Shown piece after piece: positions 44,095 to 54,496 of a stretch of 64,000 nt of DNA. This stretch comes from Thermoanaerobacterium aotearoense. GTDB taxonomy: Bacteria > Bacillota > Thermoanaerobacteria > Thermoanaerobacterales > Thermoanaerobacteraceae. Each line of letters starts with the position of its first letter. The stretch's first letter is position 1. The notes beneath the pieces are model-generated. The model ran no database searches and had not been told where the DNA came from. It worked only from the letters and a program-made list of their open reading frames with translations. The stretch lies in assembly GCF_009905255.1 (NCBI RefSeq), contig NZ_CP047602.1, positions 1,054,001-1,118,000 of the forward strand. The letters run 5' to 3'. Both the position numbers and the translations under genes were made by a program.

Positions 44095-45216
44095 ATGATA
44101 ATCGGAGTACCAAAAGAAATAAAAGAAGAAGAAGGAAGAGTTGCTATTACACCTGCTGGTGTTCATGCGTTTTGCAGTAAAGGGCATAGGGTATTGATTG
44201 AAAATAATGCCGGTTTAATCAGTGGAATAACTAATGAAGAGTATAAAAAGGCCGGAGCTGAAATCCTTAATGCGGCTGAAGACGTTTTTAATGAATCCGA
44301 CATGATATTGAAGGTCAAAGAACCACAGCCTTCCGAATACGACTATTTTAAAGAAGGACAGATTTTGTTTACCTATTTGCATTTAGCTCCAGATAGACAA
44401 CAAACAGAAGCACTTTTAAAGAAAAAAGTAGTAGGTATTGCTTATGAAACAGTTCAGACAGATGATGGCATGTTGCCATTATTAAGCCCCATGAGTGAAG
44501 TTGCAGGAAGATTATCAGTGACTATAGGTGCTTATTTACTGCTTAGCAAAAATAACGGCAGGGGAGTTCTACTAAGCGGTGTTCCAGGCGTTGAAAAGGC
44601 AAATGTTGTCATAGTTGGCGGCGGAACTGTAGGGCTAAATGCTGCAAAGATTGCAGTTGGAATGGGAGCCAATGTTACAATACTTGATGTAAATGCTTCA
44701 AGGCTTGAATACTTAGATGACATTTTTGGAGGAAAAGTAACGACTCTTATGTCAAACAGTTATAATATAGCTAAATGCACAGAAGATGCAGATTTGGTAA
44801 TAGGAGCAGTGCTTATACCTGGGGCAAAGACACCAAAAATAATAACAGAGGAAATGGTAAAGAACATGAGGAAAGGATCTGTAATCGTCGATGTAGCTAT
44901 AGACCAAGGTGGATCTGTTGAAACGATGGACAGAATAACATCTCATGACAATCCTTACTTTATAAAATACGATGTGGTGCATTATTCAGTTCCCAATATA
45001 CCAGGTGTAGTTCCGAGGACATCTACATTTGCATTGACAAATGTTACTTTGCCATATGCACTGCAAATTGCAGATAAAGGCTATAAGAAAGCCTTATTAG
45101 AGAATAAATCGCTTATGAGAGGACTTAACGTCATAAATGGCCATGTCACTTACAAAGCGGTAGCAGAAGCTCATGGATTTGAATATGTAGATCCAATAGA
45201 AGTTTTGTCAGAATAA
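44095..45216 (+). CDS. ald: Alanine dehydrogenase
   Basis: 373 residues, standard length. NAD-dependent conversion of alanine to pyruvate and ammonia, reversible. Begins MIIGVPKEIKEEEGRVAITP. Catalytic Lys75 (ILKVKEPQ) and His96 (TYLHLA) are at the Bacillus positions; the NAD fold is VVIVGGGTVGLNAAKIA; later MKNMRKGSVIVDVAIDQGG-type and YSVPNIPGVVPRTST blocks are intact. AAAGGAGCG ribosome site. Monocistronic by its flanking hairpins. Part of the amino-acid fermentation region. Confidence 0.97.
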   Translation: MIIGVPKEIKEEEGRVAITPAGVHAFCSKGHRVLIENNAGLISGITNEEYKKAGAEILNAAEDVFNESDMILKVKEPQPSEYDYFKEGQILFTYLHLAPDRQQTEALLKKKVVGIAYETVQTDDGMLPLLSPMSEVAGRLSVTIGAYLLLSKNNGRGVLLSGVPGVEKANVVIVGGGTVGLNAAKIAVGMGANVTILDVNASRLEYLDDIFGGKVTTLMSNSYNIAKCTEDADLVIGAVLIPGAKTPKIITEEMVKNMRKGSVIVDVAIDQGGSVETMDRITSHDNPYFIKYDVVHYSVPNIPGVVPRTSTFALTNVTLPYALQIADKGYKKALLENKSLMRGLNVINGHVTYKAVAEAHGFEYVDPIEVLSE

Positions 45217-45229
45217 AAGTCATCTTATA

Positions 45230-45309
45230 TAATGCAACAGAAAAGATGAAGTTACAAATGGAAAGGATATATGCCGAAGATCATATATCCTTTCCAAACA
45301 GTTGCATTA
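45230..45309 (+). repeat. Two-tier long hairpin downstream of ald
   Basis: An outer 9-bp stem TAATGCAAC (45230-45238)/GTTGCATTA (45301-45309) encloses a perfect inner 15-bp stem TGGAAAGGATATATG (45259-45273)/CATATATCCTTTCCA (45282-45296) with an 8-base loop. No T-run follows. It could be an unusual transcription end, an RNA stabiliser or a mobile-repeat remnant. The rest of this 420-base gap is AT-rich and holds only the next promoter. Confidence 0.8.
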
Positions 45310-45544
45310 AAGCTTAAATTGATATTATTGTGATTATCTTTTTTATCAATCAAAATTAGCTACAAGAAAGACGCTGTGCTAAAACATCGATAAATTTAGA
45401 AATCGTATTAATTGAAACTTTCCATTGTAACTTATTCAAGCAATAAAATAAGATATTTTTCATATCACAAAATTTCCATTAAGGTTAAACGATATGTACA
45501 GAAAATTGCATAAATTAAAATTAATAATTCAATTACGAATTATA

Positions 45545-45573
45545 TTGAAATTTTGATATAGTTATATTATAAT
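45545..45573 (+). promoter_or_regulatory. Promoter of the APC permease
   Basis: TTGAAA (45545-45550), 17-base spacer, TATAAT (45568-45573), 65 bases before the start codon. Confidence 0.7.
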
Positions 45574-45637
45574 TTATATAGATTAAAAAATTTTAATATA
45601 TAAAGTAAAAGTTTAAATAACGAGGAGGAGTAGCGAT

Positions 45638-47158
45638 ATGAATGATAATTCAAAGAAAAAATTGACGTTAGTGCCTTTGATCTTGATGATCTTCACTTCT
45701 GTTTTTGGCTTCAATAATATGCCGAGAGCTTTTTACCTTATGGGCTACAGTGCAATACCATGGTACATTTTATCGGGTATAACATTTTTCTTGCCTTACG
45801 CGTTTATGATGGCGGAATTTGGAGCGGCGTTTAAAGAAGAAAGTGGTGGAATATACACATGGATGGAAAAATCGGCAGGACCTAAATACGCTTTTGTCGG
45901 TACTTTCATGTGGTATGCGTCATACGTGGTATGGATGGTTAGCATTTGCTCCACAATTTTTATCAATATTTCAAATATAATTTTTGGCACTGATAGAACT
46001 TCTTCTCTTAAATTTTTTGGACTAAATTCGACTCAAGTTATTGGATTATTAGGAATATTGCTTATCATATTGATTACTTACGTGGCAAGTAAAGGTTTAA
46101 ATTGGGTTTCGAAAATTGCTTCAATCGGTGGTACATCTGTGCTGACGATAAACGTTGTATTTTTACTTGGCTCTATTGTTGTATTGATAGCCAATGGAGG
46201 GAAATTAGCCGAACCAATTACATCTTTAAAATCTTTTATGGTTTCGCCTAATCCATCATACTTGTCTCCGATTGCTGTTTTATCATTTATCGTATTTGCT
46301 ATATTTGCCTATGGGGGAACAGAGGTAGTTGGTGGCGTTGTAGACCAAACGGAAAATGCAGAGAAGACATTTCCTAAAGGAGTATTGTTTTCAGCTATCA
46401 TAATTGCAATCGGATATTCTTTGGGAATATTCTTGGTTGGGATTTTTACAAAATGGAATAGTGTTTTAGCATCTAATAATGTCAATATGGCAAATGCCCA
46501 ATATGTGATCATGAATAATTTTGGATATCAAATCGGATTGAGCTTAGGTGCAAGCAAAAGCACGGCAATAATCATAGGCAATTGGACAGCCAGGATAGTG
46601 GCATTATCAGTATTTTTATCACTGATGGGTGCTTTCTTCACGCTAAGTTATGCGCCATTAAGGCAATTGATAGAAGGTACACCTGCTGAGTTATGGCCTG
46701 GAAAAACTGCGGAAATTGACGAAAAAGGTGTGCCTAAGTATGCTATGTGGATACAATGCTTGTTAGTTGCAGTTATGCTGTTTCTTATATCATTCGGAGG
46801 AGATATTGCCAAAGTTTTCTTTGCTCGTATTGTGCTCATGACTAATGTTGCGATGACATTGCCATATGTGTTTTTATGCTTAGTCTATCCAGCATTTAAA
46901 AATAATAAGAAGATTAATAAACCGTTTGAAATTTTTAAAAGTAAAACATCTGTGATAATTGCCACTGTATTAACATCTGTTACAGTAGGATTTGCAAATA
47001 TTTTTACTATAATTGAACCGGCATTTTCAAAAGATATAGCATCTACGTTGTGGATGATTGCTGGTCCGTTGTTCTTTACTGTTGTAGCTCTGCTAATGTT
47101 CAGAAGATATGAAAAAAGAAATTATGGAGTTGAAACAAAAGAGAAGTTAGAGAATTAA
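45638..47158 (+). CDS. APC superfamily amino acid permease (YjeM-like)
   Basis: 506 residues, about 12-13 membrane helices. N-terminal block TLVPLILMIFTSVFGFNNMP and AEFGAAFKEESGGIYTWMEK are typical of the glutamate/GABA antiporter-like branch of the APC superfamily (YjeM group), which suggests uptake or exchange of an acidic or neutral amino acid; the substrate cannot be fixed. GAGGAGGAG ribosome site. Own promoter; a long hairpin follows. It fits the surrounding amino-acid breakdown genes. Confidence 0.85.
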   Translation: MNDNSKKKLTLVPLILMIFTSVFGFNNMPRAFYLMGYSAIPWYILSGITFFLPYAFMMAEFGAAFKEESGGIYTWMEKSAGPKYAFVGTFMWYASYVVWMVSICSTIFINISNIIFGTDRTSSLKFFGLNSTQVIGLLGILLIILITYVASKGLNWVSKIASIGGTSVLTINVVFLLGSIVVLIANGGKLAEPITSLKSFMVSPNPSYLSPIAVLSFIVFAIFAYGGTEVVGGVVDQTENAEKTFPKGVLFSAIIIAIGYSLGIFLVGIFTKWNSVLASNNVNMANAQYVIMNNFGYQIGLSLGASKSTAIIIGNWTARIVALSVFLSLMGAFFTLSYAPLRQLIEGTPAELWPGKTAEIDEKGVPKYAMWIQCLLVAVMLFLISFGGDIAKVFFARIVLMTNVAMTLPYVFLCLVYPAFKNNKKINKPFEIFKSKTSVIIATVLTSVTVGFANIFTIIEPAFSKDIASTLWMIAGPLFFTVVALLMFRRYEKRNYGVETKEKLEN

Positions 47159-47249
47159 TTTTAAAATTGGCTTAAATGAGAAGTATTAGACATAATGGAG
47201 AATGCGATATAAGAATTTGTAAAAGGTTGCATTATTACCATTAGTAAAC

Positions 47250-47288
47250 AACTTTAAAGGGGTAGAAAATTCCTATCCCTTTAAAGTT
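47250..47288 (+). terminator. Long hairpin after the permease gene
   Basis: 16-bp stem AACTTTAAAGGGGTAG (47250-47265)/CTATCCCTTTAAAGTT (47273-47288) with one G-T pair and a 7-base loop. No T-run, so a terminator only by position. Confidence 0.55.
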
Positions 47289-47332
47289 CACAATATATTT
47301 ATTCATTATAAAATTGTAAAGGAGATTTTAGT

Positions 47333-48397
47333 ATGAATAGGCGTTTGATGAAATTGCAAGACTTATTATCTCAAAATGATTTTGATGGATATTATATATC
47401 AAAGCCAGCAAATGTAACTTACATAACTGGTTTTACAGGAGATGAAAGTGTTGCAATTGTTACAAGAGATAAAGCTTTTTTCATTACCGATTCAAGATAT
47501 ATTGAACAGGCAAAAATTGAGACAGATGGTTTTCTTATAATAGACAATAATCGCGATATGCTTAAAGCGGTAAGCGAATGTGTAAATTTATCAGGAATAA
47601 AGAAATTGGGTTTTGAAGGCGGATATATGACATACGAAACCTATGCAATACTAAAAGAAACTTACAGAATTCATCTGGAACCGTTAAATAACATAATAGA
47701 GCCACTGCGCTCTATAAAAGATGAAAGGGAAATTGAAAATATTAAGCATGCTCAGAAGATAGCAGAAAAAGCATTTGAACATATCTTAGGTATTATAAAA
47801 GTAGGAATGAAAGAAAAAGATATTGCTGCTGAAATGGAATATTATATGAGAAAAGAAGGTGCTGAAGGTACATCATTTGATACCATCGTTGCATCAGGAT
47901 TTAGATCTGCACTACCGCATGGCAAAGCATCAGAAAAAACTATAAAAAATGGAGAGTTTGTTGTATTTGATTATGGATGTAAATATAATGGCTATTGTTC
48001 TGATATGACCAGAACAATAGTGGTAGGTAAAGCAACAGAAGAACAAAAAAAGATATATAATATTGTTTTAAATGCACAAAAACATGCGTTAGAAAATTTA
48101 AAAGCAAACATTAAAGAATACGAAGGAGACAATTTAGCACGAAGCGTCATAGAAAATGAGGGCTATGGTGAATATTTTGGACATTCATTAGGTCATGGTG
48201 TTGGGTTAGAAATACATGAATCACCATATATGGCTAAAAATAAAAACGGCACTTTAAAAATCAACATGGTGGTAACTGTTGAACCGGGAATATATATTCC
48301 AAATTTTGGTGGTGTTAGAATTGAAGATATGGTGGTAATAGAGGAAAATGGTGTTATAAACCTTACAGATTCACCCAAAGAGTTAATTGAAATTTGA
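47333..48397 (+). CDS. pepQ: Xaa-Pro aminopeptidase/dipeptidase (M24 family)
   Basis: 354 residues. Cleaves peptides next to proline, needed for complete peptide use. N-terminal creatinase-like domain (about 1-125), then the M24 pita-bread fold with metal ligands in FVVFDYGCKYNGYCSDMTRT, GHSLGHGVGLEIHE, and VVTVEPGIYIPNFGGVRIED. AAAGGAG ribosome site. Follows the permease; complements the OPT peptide transporter upstream. PepP versus PepQ substrate cannot be told from sequence. Confidence 0.92.
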   Translation: MNRRLMKLQDLLSQNDFDGYYISKPANVTYITGFTGDESVAIVTRDKAFFITDSRYIEQAKIETDGFLIIDNNRDMLKAVSECVNLSGIKKLGFEGGYMTYETYAILKETYRIHLEPLNNIIEPLRSIKDEREIENIKHAQKIAEKAFEHILGIIKVGMKEKDIAAEMEYYMRKEGAEGTSFDTIVASGFRSALPHGKASEKTIKNGEFVVFDYGCKYNGYCSDMTRTIVVGKATEEQKKIYNIVLNAQKHALENLKANIKEYEGDNLARSVIENEGYGEYFGHSLGHGVGLEIHESPYMAKNKNGTLKINMVVTVEPGIYIPNFGGVRIEDMVVIEENGVINLTDSPKELIEI

Positions 48398-48426
48398 TAT
48401 TGATAAAATATTTTATACATCAATAT
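48397..48426 (+). terminator. Weak AT-rich hairpin after pepQ
   Basis: ATATTGAT (48397-48404)/ATCAATAT (48419-48426), 8 bp, no T-run. Possibly a weak terminator before gdhA. Confidence 0.35.
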
Positions 48427-48510
48427 GATGCAAAAATTTCAACAATTTATAATAGTATGCAAGTTATACTACAAAAAGTAGAAAATATTTGATTTGAGAG
48501 GAGATAAATC

Positions 48511-49761
48511 GTGAACAATGAATGTTTAAACCCATTAACAAATGCACAACAGGAAATAAAAAATGCATGTAAGTTATTAAAAGTAAGTGATTCGGTTTAT
48601 CAAATATTAAAAGAACCAATAAGATTTTTAGAAGTGTCCATACCTGTGAGGATGGATAACGGATCAATAGTGATATTTAAAGGTTATAGAGCACAGCACA
48701 ATGATGCAGTAGGTCCAACAAAAGGTGGAATAAGATTTCACCCAAATGTAAATATTGATGAAGTAAAGGCACTTTCAATTTGGATGAGTTTTAAATGCAG
48801 TGTAGTGGGTGTGCCATTTGGAGGAGCTAAGGGTGGTGTAATTGTAGATCCTGATACACTGTCAAAAAGTGAATTAGAAAGATTGAGTAGAGGTTATATT
48901 AGAGAGATTTTCAGCATTATTGGACCTGACAAAGATATACCAGCACCTGATGTAAATACAAATGAGCAAATTATGGCATGGATGATGGATGAATACAGTA
49001 AATTAACAGGGAAAAATAGTCCAGCAATTATAACAGGAAAACCAATAATATCTTGTGGATCTCTTGGAAGAACAGAGGCAACAGGTTATGGTGTGGCCTT
49101 GATGGCTCATGAAGCTACAAAGTATTTAAATTTAGATATAAAAAATTGTACGGTATGCATTCAAGGTTTCGGCAATGTAGGTAAATATTCTGCATTAAAT
49201 TTGCAGAGACTTGGGGCTAAGATTATAGCTATAAGTGATGTAAAAGGTGGCATATACAATAAAGAAGGAATAGATATCAACAAATTAATTGAATATGTAA
49301 AGGAAAATGGAAGCGTAGCAGGATTTGATGGTGCGGAACAGATAGCTAACGATAAATTATTTGAACTTGAGACAGACATATTTGTGCCAGCAGCTTTAGA
49401 AAATCAGATTACTTCAGATGTTGCAAGATCAATAAAGACAAAAATAATATGCGAAGGAGCAAATGGACCGACAACACCGGAGGCAGATAAAATTTTGTAC
49501 GAAAGGAAAGTGTTTGTGGTTCCAGATATATTGGCTAATGCAGGAGGTGTAACAGTTTCATATTTTGAATGGGTTCAGAATCTGGACAATTATTATTGGG
49601 CTTTAGAAGAAGTAGAAAAAAGGCAAAAGCAAATAATGATAAAAGCTTTTGAAAAAGTTTATGAAACATCAAGAGATTTTAAAGTTGATATGCGGACAGC
49701 AGCATATATTACATCGTTAAAAAGAATTTATGAAGCCATGAAAATGCGCGGATGGGTATGA
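48511..49761 (+). CDS. gdhA: Glutamate dehydrogenase
   Basis: 416 residues from GTG, after GAGGAGATAAATC. Oxidises glutamate to 2-oxoglutarate and ammonia (or the reverse). Conserved blocks: GYRAQHNDAVGPTKGGIRFH, VPFGGAKGGVIVDP (catalytic Lys), PAPDVNTNEQIMAWMMDEYS, VCIQGFGNVGKYSALNLQ (nucleotide site) and ANAGGVTVSYFEWVQN. Resembles the hexameric catabolic RocG/GudB type. Its product is the substrate of the second ferredoxin oxidoreductase at 57-60 kb. Confidence 0.96.
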   Translation: MNNECLNPLTNAQQEIKNACKLLKVSDSVYQILKEPIRFLEVSIPVRMDNGSIVIFKGYRAQHNDAVGPTKGGIRFHPNVNIDEVKALSIWMSFKCSVVGVPFGGAKGGVIVDPDTLSKSELERLSRGYIREIFSIIGPDKDIPAPDVNTNEQIMAWMMDEYSKLTGKNSPAIITGKPIISCGSLGRTEATGYGVALMAHEATKYLNLDIKNCTVCIQGFGNVGKYSALNLQRLGAKIIAISDVKGGIYNKEGIDINKLIEYVKENGSVAGFDGAEQIANDKLFELETDIFVPAALENQITSDVARSIKTKIICEGANGPTTPEADKILYERKVFVVPDILANAGGVTVSYFEWVQNLDNYYWALEEVEKRQKQIMIKAFEKVYETSRDFKVDMRTAAYITSLKRIYEAMKMRGWV

Positions 49762-49789
49762 TAAATTTAAAAAAAGCAAGGTGGAAGTC

Positions 49790-50773
49790 TTGAGCAAGAA
49801 AGTTGCAATTATATATACTGGCGGAACAATTGCTATGGCAATGAATAAAGATACAAAATCTGTTGTACCGACATTGACAGGCCATGAGATTATGGGATTA
49901 TTTAATGCCAATTTTGAAGGCGTAGAAATAGAAATAGTTGAGTTTGGAAATTATCCAAGTCCTCACCTTACGATTGATTTATTAAAAAAATTAAGGAATG
50001 TTATTCTGAATCTGTTGAGTAGTAATGATATATGTGGAGTTGTAATAACACATGGCACAGATACTTTAGAAGAATCAGCCTATTTCTTAGATTTGACAAT
50101 AGATTCTTCTAAGCCAGTTATTTTAACGGGAGCCATTAGAAATGCTTCTGAAGATGGGTATGATGGTATAAACAATGTGAAAGCATCAATTAAAGTTGCT
50201 ATAGACGAAAAATCTATCAATAAAGGTGTTTTGGTTGTATTTAATAATAAGATATTTGCTGCCAGTGAAGTCGTCAAAATCAGTACCAGCAGTTTAGATG
50301 CTTTTTGCAGTCCAATGCTGGGCCCAGTTGGAATCGTTGATACTGATAAAGTCATATTTTACAGAAATACAATAGAACAAAAGAAAATTTTAACTGATGC
50401 AATGGAAGAAAAAGTAAGTCTTTTAAAAACTGTAATTGGAATGGATGATAAGTTAATAAAGTTTTGCGTTGACTCTGGAGATAAGGGGATTATAATTGAA
50501 GGTACAGGAAGAGGCAATGTAACACCAAAGATGGTTGACGGTATCAAATATGCACTTGCTAATAACGTTATTATCGTTATTGTCTCTCGTTGTATGTCTG
50601 GTCGTGTGCTTGATATTTATGGGTATAAAGGTGGAGGCAAAGAATTAGCATCTATAGGAGTAATTTTTGGAGAAAATCTTACTGGTCCAAAAGCGAGAAT
50701 AAAATTAATGGCTTGCTTAGGCTATACAAATGATTATGAAAAAATCAAAGAAATGTTTCAATCTGAATATTGA
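49790..50773 (+). CDS. ansA: L-asparaginase, type I
   Basis: 327 residues from TTG 49790, six bases after AGGTGG (the upstream GTG is inside that site). Hydrolyses asparagine to aspartate and ammonia. The two catalytic threonines are in IIYTGGTIAM and VITHGTDTLEES; the Lys-Asp part is in GAIRNASEDGYDG. No signal peptide, so the cytoplasmic form. Ends 49 bases before pckA; the aspartate could pass to oxaloacetate through the aminotransferase at 60 kb. Confidence 0.94.
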   Translation: MSKKVAIIYTGGTIAMAMNKDTKSVVPTLTGHEIMGLFNANFEGVEIEIVEFGNYPSPHLTIDLLKKLRNVILNLLSSNDICGVVITHGTDTLEESAYFLDLTIDSSKPVILTGAIRNASEDGYDGINNVKASIKVAIDEKSINKGVLVVFNNKIFAASEVVKISTSSLDAFCSPMLGPVGIVDTDKVIFYRNTIEQKKILTDAMEEKVSLLKTVIGMDDKLIKFCVDSGDKGIIIEGTGRGNVTPKMVDGIKYALANNVIIVIVSRCMSGRVLDIYGYKGGGKELASIGVIFGENLTGPKARIKLMACLGYTNDYEKIKEMFQSEY

Positions 50774-50822
50774 CGACAAAGAAACCTTGAATACTTTTGG
50801 AAGTTCGAGAGGAGAATTGTTT

Positions 50823-52361
50823 ATGATAGATTTAGATGATGTATTTAAAAATTCTGGCAGTATTCTTTACAATTTACCTGTTTCAGATTTGATAGAGGAA
50901 GCCATAAGAAATAATGAAGGGAAATTGTTAGAAAATGGTGCATTAGATGTTTTTACAGGTAAATATACGGGAAGAATACCAAAAGATAAATACATTGTAA
51001 ATGAAGAATCTATTCATAATGATATTTGGTGGGAAAATAATAATTCAATGGAAAAAGAAAATTTTATTAGAGTTTTAAACAGAGTAATTGATTATTTAAA
51101 AAAGAGCAGAAAATTGTATGTTTTTAAAGGTTTTGTTGGCGCAGACCCGCGATATAGATATCAAGTAACCGTTATTAATGAATATGCCTATCAAAACGCT
51201 TTTGTACATCAATTATTTATTAATCCTAAAAATGAAGAAGAACTTAAAAAGGAATCCGATTTTACAGTTATTTGTGTGCCGAATTTTTTAGCTGATCCAA
51301 TTTATGATGGAACTAATTCTGAGGCATTTATTATTATAAGTTTTGAAGAAAAATTAATTTTAATTGGTGGAACAAGATATTCAGGAGAAATAAAAAAATC
51401 TGTCTTCACAATGATGAATTATTTGATGTTAAAAAGGAATGTACTGCCTATGCATTGTGCAGCTAATATAGGTTCCAATAATGATACAGCGCTTTTTTTT
51501 GGGTTGTCGGGAACCGGCAAGACAACTTTATCAACGGATCCAGAAAGATTTTTAATTGGCGACGATGAACATGGATGGTCTTCACATGGAATTTTTAATT
51601 TTGAGGGTGGATGCTATGCAAAGTGTATAAATTTATCCCCATATAATGAACCTGAAATATGGAATGCAATTAGATTTGGAACAATTTTAGAAAATGTTAT
51701 TTATGATGTAAATAATATGCCAGTCTATACAAGTAGTAAAATAACTGAAAATACAAGAGCTTCATATCCACTTGAGTACATCCCTAGGAAAGCGTCAAAT
51801 GGCATTGGCGGTAATCCTAAAATTATATTTTTCTTGGCAGCCGATGCTTTTGGAGTATTGCCTCCAATTTCTAAGCTGACAAATGAACAGGCTGTTGACT
51901 ATTTCTTATTAGGATATACGAGCAAAATACCAGGAACAGAAAAGGGAATTTGCGAACCACAAGCAACGTTTTCATCATGTTTTGGAGCACCATTTTTGCC
52001 ATCATATCCAATGAGGTATGCTGAATTGTTAAAGAAAAAAATCGCAGAAAATGATTCAGTTGTTTATTTAATAAATACTGGATGGATAGGTGGACATTAT
52101 GGAATTGGCAAAAGGATAGATTTAAAATACACAAGAGAAATCATAAAAAATGTTTTAAATGGTGAATTGGAAAAAGCAAAATTTAAAAAAGATACAGTAT
52201 TTGATTTGATGATACCAGAAAAGTGCAATAACATTCCAGATGAATTATTAGATCCTATAAAAACATGGGAAGACAAAAATGATTACTTCCAAACTGCTAA
52301 TAATTTATTATCTGCATTTAAAGCGAGATTAGATTATATAAAAAATGGGATTCATCAATAA
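50823..52361 (+). CDS. pckA: Phosphoenolpyruvate carboxykinase (ATP)
   Basis: 512 residues. Oxaloacetate plus ATP gives PEP, CO2 and ADP, or the reverse. The P-loop [14 protein letters not shown], the metal site [21 protein letters not shown] and the C-terminal [20 protein letters not shown] are diagnostic. ATG 50823 follows AGAGGAGAA; a longer in-frame reading from 50730 would add residues that overlap asparaginase and do not belong to the family. Context points to disposal of aspartate-derived oxaloacetate, or to CO2 fixation with ATP gain. Confidence 0.96.
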   Translation: MIDLDDVFKNSGSILYNLPVSDLIEEAIRNNEGKLLENGALDVFTGKYTGRIPKDKYIVNEESIHNDIWWENNNSMEKENFIRVLNRVIDYLKKSRKLYVFKGFVGADPRYRYQVTVINEYAYQNAFVHQLFINPKNEEELKKESDFTVICVPNFLADPIYDGTNSEAFIIISFEEKLILIGGTRYSGEIKKSVFTMMNYLMLKRNVLPMHCAANIGSNNDTALFFGLSGTGKTTLSTDPERFLIGDDEHGWSSHGIFNFEGGCYAKCINLSPYNEPEIWNAIRFGTILENVIYDVNNMPVYTSSKITENTRASYPLEYIPRKASNGIGGNPKIIFFLAADAFGVLPPISKLTNEQAVDYFLLGYTSKIPGTEKGICEPQATFSSCFGAPFLPSYPMRYAELLKKKIAENDSVVYLINTGWIGGHYGIGKRIDLKYTREIIKNVLNGELEKAKFKKDTVFDLMIPEKCNNIPDELLDPIKTWEDKNDYFQTANNLLSAFKARLDYIKNGIHQ

Positions 52362-52377
52362 TTTAGAGGGGATTACA

Positions 52378-54057
52378 ATGAATCAAAATGAAAGTATAAA
52401 CAATATAAAACATAATAAACAAAAATGGATGAAAGATTGTTTGGACAAAGTTAAAGAAAAATATCCAGAACGAAAAGAAAAATTTATGACTTCATCAGGT
52501 GTAGAAATAAAAAACATATATACCCCTGACAATATAGCTGACTTGGACTATTTAAACGATATTGGTTTTCCAGGACAATATCCATTTACAAGGGGCGTAC
52601 AGCCAACCATGTACAGAGGAAGGTTCTGGACCATGAGGCAGTATGCTGGATTTGGCACTGCAGAAGAATCAAATGCAAGGTATAAATACCTACTTTCACA
52701 AGGACAGACAGGATTAAGCGTTGCATTCGATTTGCCAACACAGATAGGATATGATTCAGATCATCCGATGGCTGAAGGTGAAATAGGAAAAGTTGGAGTT
52801 GCTGTAGATTCCCTTTTAGATATGGAGGTTTTGTTTGATGGAATACCGCTTGATAAAGTCAGCACTTCCATGACGATAAATGCTCCTGCGGCAGTTCTTT
52901 TAGCCATGTACATTGTCTTGGCGGAAAGACAGGGGATTTCTTTAGATAAATTGGAAGGAACCATCCAAAACGACATATTGAAAGAATACATTGCTCGCGG
53001 AACATACATTTTTCCTATTGAACCTTCATTACGGATTACAACAGACATATTTGAATATTGTTCCAAATACATTCCAAAATGGAACACGATAAGCATAAGT
53101 GGTTATCACATAAGGGAAGCCGGAGCCACGGCGGTGCAAGAGGTAGCTTTTACATTGGCAAATGGGATAGAATACGTAAATGCTGCATTAAAAGCGGGAC
53201 TTAATATTGACGACTTCGCACCGAGGCTTTCATTTTTCTTTAGCGCTCACAATGATTTATTAGAAGAGGTAGCTAAATTCAGAGCTGCGAGAAGGATGTG
53301 GGCTAGGATAATGAAAGAAAGATTCAATGCTAAAGATCCTAAATCGATGATGCTTAGGTTCCATACACAGACTGGTGGTTCTACGCTAACTGCTCAGCAA
53401 CCTGACAATAATATTATAAGAGTTGCATTGCAGGCATTAGCCGCAGTGTTAGGAGGAACTCAATCACTTCATACAAACAGCCGTGATGAGGCATTGGCAT
53501 TGCCGTCAGAAGATTCGGTGAAGATTGCATTAAGGACTCAGCAGATAATAGCATATGAAAGCGGCGTGTGTGATACACCTGACCCCCTGGCAGGAAGCTA
53601 CTACGTAGAGTATTTAACAAATCAAATAGAGGAGAAAGCATTACAATACATAAAAAAAATTGATGAACTTGGTGGCGCTGCCTGTGCAATAAAGAGCGGA
53701 TTTATTCAAAAGGAAATACAGGATAGCGCGTATAGATATCAAAAAGAGATTGAAAAAGGTGAGAGAATCATAGTAGGCTTGAACAAGTTTAAAACTGAAG
53801 AAAAATATCACGGTAACTTGCTTAAAGTAGATCATAAAGTTGAAAAGATGCAAAGGGAAAAACTAAAAAAACTTAAATCCGAAAGAGATAATGAAAAAGT
53901 AAACAGAAGATTATCAGAGCTTAAAGAGGCGGCTTGCAGTAAAGAAAACATTATGCCACAAATAATAGATGCAGTTAGAGCGTATGCAACACTTGGCGAG
54001 ATATGCGATGTTTTACGGTCTACTTTTGGAGAATACAAGGAGAACATAATCTTTTAA
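52378..54057 (+). CDS. mcmA1: Methylmalonyl-CoA mutase, large (catalytic) subunit
   Basis: 559 residues. Adenosylcobalamin-dependent exchange of succinyl-CoA and methylmalonyl-CoA. The TIM-barrel part alone; the B12 domain is a separate gene next to it. Residues that set substrate choice match methylmalonyl-CoA mutase at the Propionibacterium numbering: Tyr89 (TMRQYAGF), Arg207 (EYIARGTY), Tyr243 and His244 (SGYHIREAG). Isobutyryl-CoA mutase has Phe and Gln at the first two. ATG 52378 follows AGAGGGG; the longer in-frame reading overlaps pckA. Followed by the small subunit, MeaB and epimerase. Confidence 0.95.
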   Translation: MNQNESINNIKHNKQKWMKDCLDKVKEKYPERKEKFMTSSGVEIKNIYTPDNIADLDYLNDIGFPGQYPFTRGVQPTMYRGRFWTMRQYAGFGTAEESNARYKYLLSQGQTGLSVAFDLPTQIGYDSDHPMAEGEIGKVGVAVDSLLDMEVLFDGIPLDKVSTSMTINAPAAVLLAMYIVLAERQGISLDKLEGTIQNDILKEYIARGTYIFPIEPSLRITTDIFEYCSKYIPKWNTISISGYHIREAGATAVQEVAFTLANGIEYVNAALKAGLNIDDFAPRLSFFFSAHNDLLEEVAKFRAARRMWARIMKERFNAKDPKSMMLRFHTQTGGSTLTAQQPDNNIIRVALQALAAVLGGTQSLHTNSRDEALALPSEDSVKIALRTQQIIAYESGVCDTPDPLAGSYYVEYLTNQIEEKALQYIKKIDELGGAACAIKSGFIQKEIQDSAYRYQKEIEKGERIIVGLNKFKTEEKYHGNLLKVDHKVEKMQREKLKKLKSERDNEKVNRRLSELKEAACSKENIMPQIIDAVRAYATLGEICDVLRSTFGEYKENIIF

Positions 54058-54069
54058 GAGGTGGAGAAA

Positions 54070-54468
54070 ATGAAAAGGCCAATTAGAGTTCTTGTGGCTA
54101 AGCCAGGTCTTGATGGACATGACAGAGGTGCAAAAGTGATTGCAAGGGCATTTAAAGATGCTGGCATGGAAGTCATATATACAGGATTGAGGCAGACACC
54201 CGAACAGATTGTAGAAGCAGCAATTCAAGAAGACGTTGATGTAATCGCGTTAAGCATCTTATCAGGCGCTCACAACACATTGTTTCCCAGAATAATGAAT
54301 CTTTTACACGACATGGAAGCAGAAGATATAATGGTAATTGCTGGCGGCATAATTCCTGATGAGGATATACCATTTCTAAAATCTGTAGGTATAAAAGAAA
54401 TATTTACACCAGGTACGCCTACATCAAAGGCTGTAGAATATATTATGGGAAATGTAAAAGTCCAATAA
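54070..54468 (+). CDS. mcmA2: Methylmalonyl-CoA mutase, small (cobalamin-binding) subunit
   Basis: 132 residues, a free-standing B12-binding domain. [19 protein letters not shown] holds the DxHxxG motif whose His is the lower axial ligand of cobalt; [16 protein letters not shown] and [12 protein letters not shown] complete the fold. ATG 54070; the upstream GTG lies in the GAGGTGGAG ribosome site. Thirteen bases after the large subunit. The split enzyme architecture is common in archaea and some anaerobes. Confidence 0.95.
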   Translation: MKRPIRVLVAKPGLDGHDRGAKVIARAFKDAGMEVIYTGLRQTPEQIVEAAIQEDVDVIALSILSGAHNTLFPRIMNLLHDMEAEDIMVIAGGIIPDEDIPFLKSVGIKEIFTPGTPTSKAVEYIMGNVKVQ

Positions 54469-54496
54469 TTTAAGCTTGATGAAAAGAGGCTTAAAA

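Noticed and set aside
50730-50822. N-terminally extended PEP carboxykinase and similar extensions of leuDH, the mutase and mutS2
   Set aside because: Each overlaps the preceding gene, lacks a ribosome site and adds residues foreign to the family, while a well-placed start with a good site exists downstream.
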